This document shows positions 62,701 through 64,000 of a DNA stretch of 64,000 nucleotides, piece after piece. Numbering within the stretch: the stretch's first letter is position 1; each line of letters opens with the position of its first letter. The DNA lies in the NCBI GenBank assembly GCA_017562135.1, contig QEYB01000766.1, positions 62,001 to 126,000 of the forward strand, read 5' to 3'. The notes under the pieces are model-generated. The model was not told the DNA's origin. It was given only the letters and a program-made list of their open reading frames with translations, and ran no database searches. Both the position numbers and the translations under genes were made by a program. This DNA is from Dipylidium caninum (Eukaryota; Platyhelminthes; Cestoda; Cyclophyllidea; Dipylidiidae).

Positions 62701-63976
62701 GAAAAAGCTTTGACTAGTTGTGATACTAACTCAATAATATAAATTTTTAAAAGACCAATAATGTTTCTCGGCTCCTATTATTACTTTTATGGACTTATTC
62801 CACATGGAAATCAAGTAAAATATGACTTTCGAAATCGTAAAACAAACAAAACCTCAGAGAAATGCCTCACCTGACCTACCGGAATGCATAATTACTCCGA
62901 CACAAACGACAAAGATGAAAAAACGACTTTCTTGAACTTTTGGCAAGGTTAATAAGAACAGATAACTAACGATATTTTTAAGATACCATTTAGAACATTA
63001 ATGGAGTCGTGCCAATTATCTGTTTAAATAAAATAGAATGTTTGGCCATTTTTACGGATTTAACTCTGGAGGGGGAACCTACCAGTCAAGAAAGGAAAAG
63101 CATTTTGATTTAAAGATAATGTAAGAATATCATCCACCACATTCAGAAACAATGATAACTAGTAGTCAAAGTACTGGTAAATAAAAGACCGAAGAACTAC
63201 TCCATAATATAATTAAAAAAGAAGAAATTTTGTAAGTGAACGCCAAATTTCTTAATAAATAAACTGCATTCATTTTGAGCTTAAGGAACGTTTTTTTCCA
63301 AGACAATACCCATAGGACACTTGGGATGTATTTTATTAGCTAATAGTGAATACACTTGCATTGACGAACAAAAGACTTCACCGGATAAATATAAAAGAGA
63401 TAGGAGCGTAACAAAGAGAGGGAATAACCAGACCCCCAGACGAAGCAGTGGCCTTAAGCAGGTTGAAGCAAAGATTGGCAGACGTCTGACATCCAACCAA
63501 TGAGCGTAACATTCGAACGTATGGCACAAAGATTGTTGGGGAAGACGCAAACTCGCTAGTGGAGTAAACGAAGCGGAACAGCACAGCCTGGAAGAGTAAG
63601 AATTGGAGACCTGATTTAATCGAATAAGAAGAATAAATACAGTAAATTCACATTAAAATCATAGAGAACGCACTTGTCGAGAGTTTTCGATTTCTCCTGC
63701 CCGAAATGAAGTATTGAGGGTATCAGAAGCCTCAGCTGGTGTGAAATGTGTCTCGCCCGCGGGCCACCAGTATTCTAGGGAAAGACGCGCGTGCAGTGGT
63801 GACCCCGGAACATTGTACAAACGACCGAGAACATCGAGGAGCACCGCGAAACCTCCTGGATCAACGCCCATTCGGCGCATTACTGACTCGTCCCACAGTC
63901 GCAATTCTCGGGTGTTTTGAGGAAACTGGATAAGCAGCTCCGTTAGAAGACTGTGTACCCGACAAACCCACAGAGG
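47733..63976 (-). CDS. NUP205: Nucleoporin NUP205, N-terminal part beyond window edge
   Basis: NUP205 is a large alpha-solenoid scaffold of the nuclear pore inner ring, partner of NUP93. Exons: 63976-63674, 63587-63434, 62692-62370, 61250-60984, 60486-60256, 60177-59920, 59851-59673, 59597-59472, 59383-59263, 58967-58616, 57692-57538, 56705-56366, 56299-56126, 55625-55465, 54668-54171, 53776-53584, 53516-53442, 52851-52598, 52526-51778, 51746-51678, 51601-51464, 51384-51227, 50273-50017, 49859-49750, 49226-49126, 49049-48841 and 47843-47733. All phases agree; about 2021 residues. Landmarks: TIFVPYVRMLRSL, LTWDHFISSLHQYLEHL, EEYPITQAFLNLL, GFPRTCLHALLDLLEL, NQCSWLLKMAAIEV, CLEGWRHITEIGLRML, RVRANYYGALCYVL, VYQAKMALLTLL and SAYLLWRHLACFL. 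Family alignment suggests roughly the first 350-400 residues are missing to the right. The pair 52526-51778/51746-51678 needs either a 31-nt intron or a frameshift. The last exon matches the family's FIQALVRRI-like C-terminus as FLQVMVQRLERI. Confidence 0.93.
52889..52924. repeat. (ACC)12 microsatellite in a NUP205 intron
   Basis: Twelve perfect ACC triplets within the intron between exons 53516-53442 and 52851-52598. It produces spurious poly-Gly and poly-Trp open frames on the minus strand. Confidence 0.95.
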
Positions 63977-64000
63977 CTAGAAAGATAGTTGTAAAAAAGT

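Noticed and set aside
1..64000. tRNA genes, rRNA, CRISPR arrays, bacterial operons
   Set aside because: I looked for tRNA B-box-like GGTTCRA patterns with cloverleaf partners and for regularly spaced repeats and found none; gene structure is clearly metazoan.

Overview
The window looks like nuclear DNA of a parasitic flatworm, most likely a cestode (tapeworm). The evidence is intron-containing animal genes with canonical GT-AG splice sites and several very short introns (34, 36, 43 and 45 nt) mixed with introns of 0.5-1.5 kb. Very short introns of about 36 nt are known from tapeworm genomes. The species cannot be named from sequence alone, and a trematode is not formally excluded. There are no operons, Shine-Dalgarno sites or CRISPR arrays, and no tRNA genes were recognised.

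Layout: RPL9 (ribosomal protein uL6; +, 774-1376) is at the left, convergent with a Friend-of-GATA (ZFPM/FOG/u-shaped) transcriptional cofactor gene (-, 2270 to at least 7728). I assembled six FOG exons with compatible splice phases. A stretch of about 26.7 kb (7729-34494) follows in which I find no gene. It holds simple repeats, GATA-motif clusters, a recurring GATAAG + GGCGCC composite motif, and one dead mariner transposon (about 22930-23873). I read it as regulatory and intronic territory, probably belonging to the FOG gene.

The right half is dense with housekeeping genes: CNOT10 (CCR4-NOT subunit; +, 34495-40794, eight exons), PRPF31 (U4/U6 snRNP protein; +, 41910-47000, eight exons) and NUP205 (inner-ring nucleoporin; -, 47733-63976). 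NUP205 is cut by the right edge and lacks its N-terminal part; 26 or 27 exons were traced here.

The genes form no single pathway. CNOT10, PRPF31, RPL9 and NUP205 cover mRNA decay, splicing, translation and nuclear transport, while FOG is a developmental regulator. All exon boundaries come from GT/AG sites, reading phase and remembered similarity to animal orthologues; no alignment or transcript data were available.
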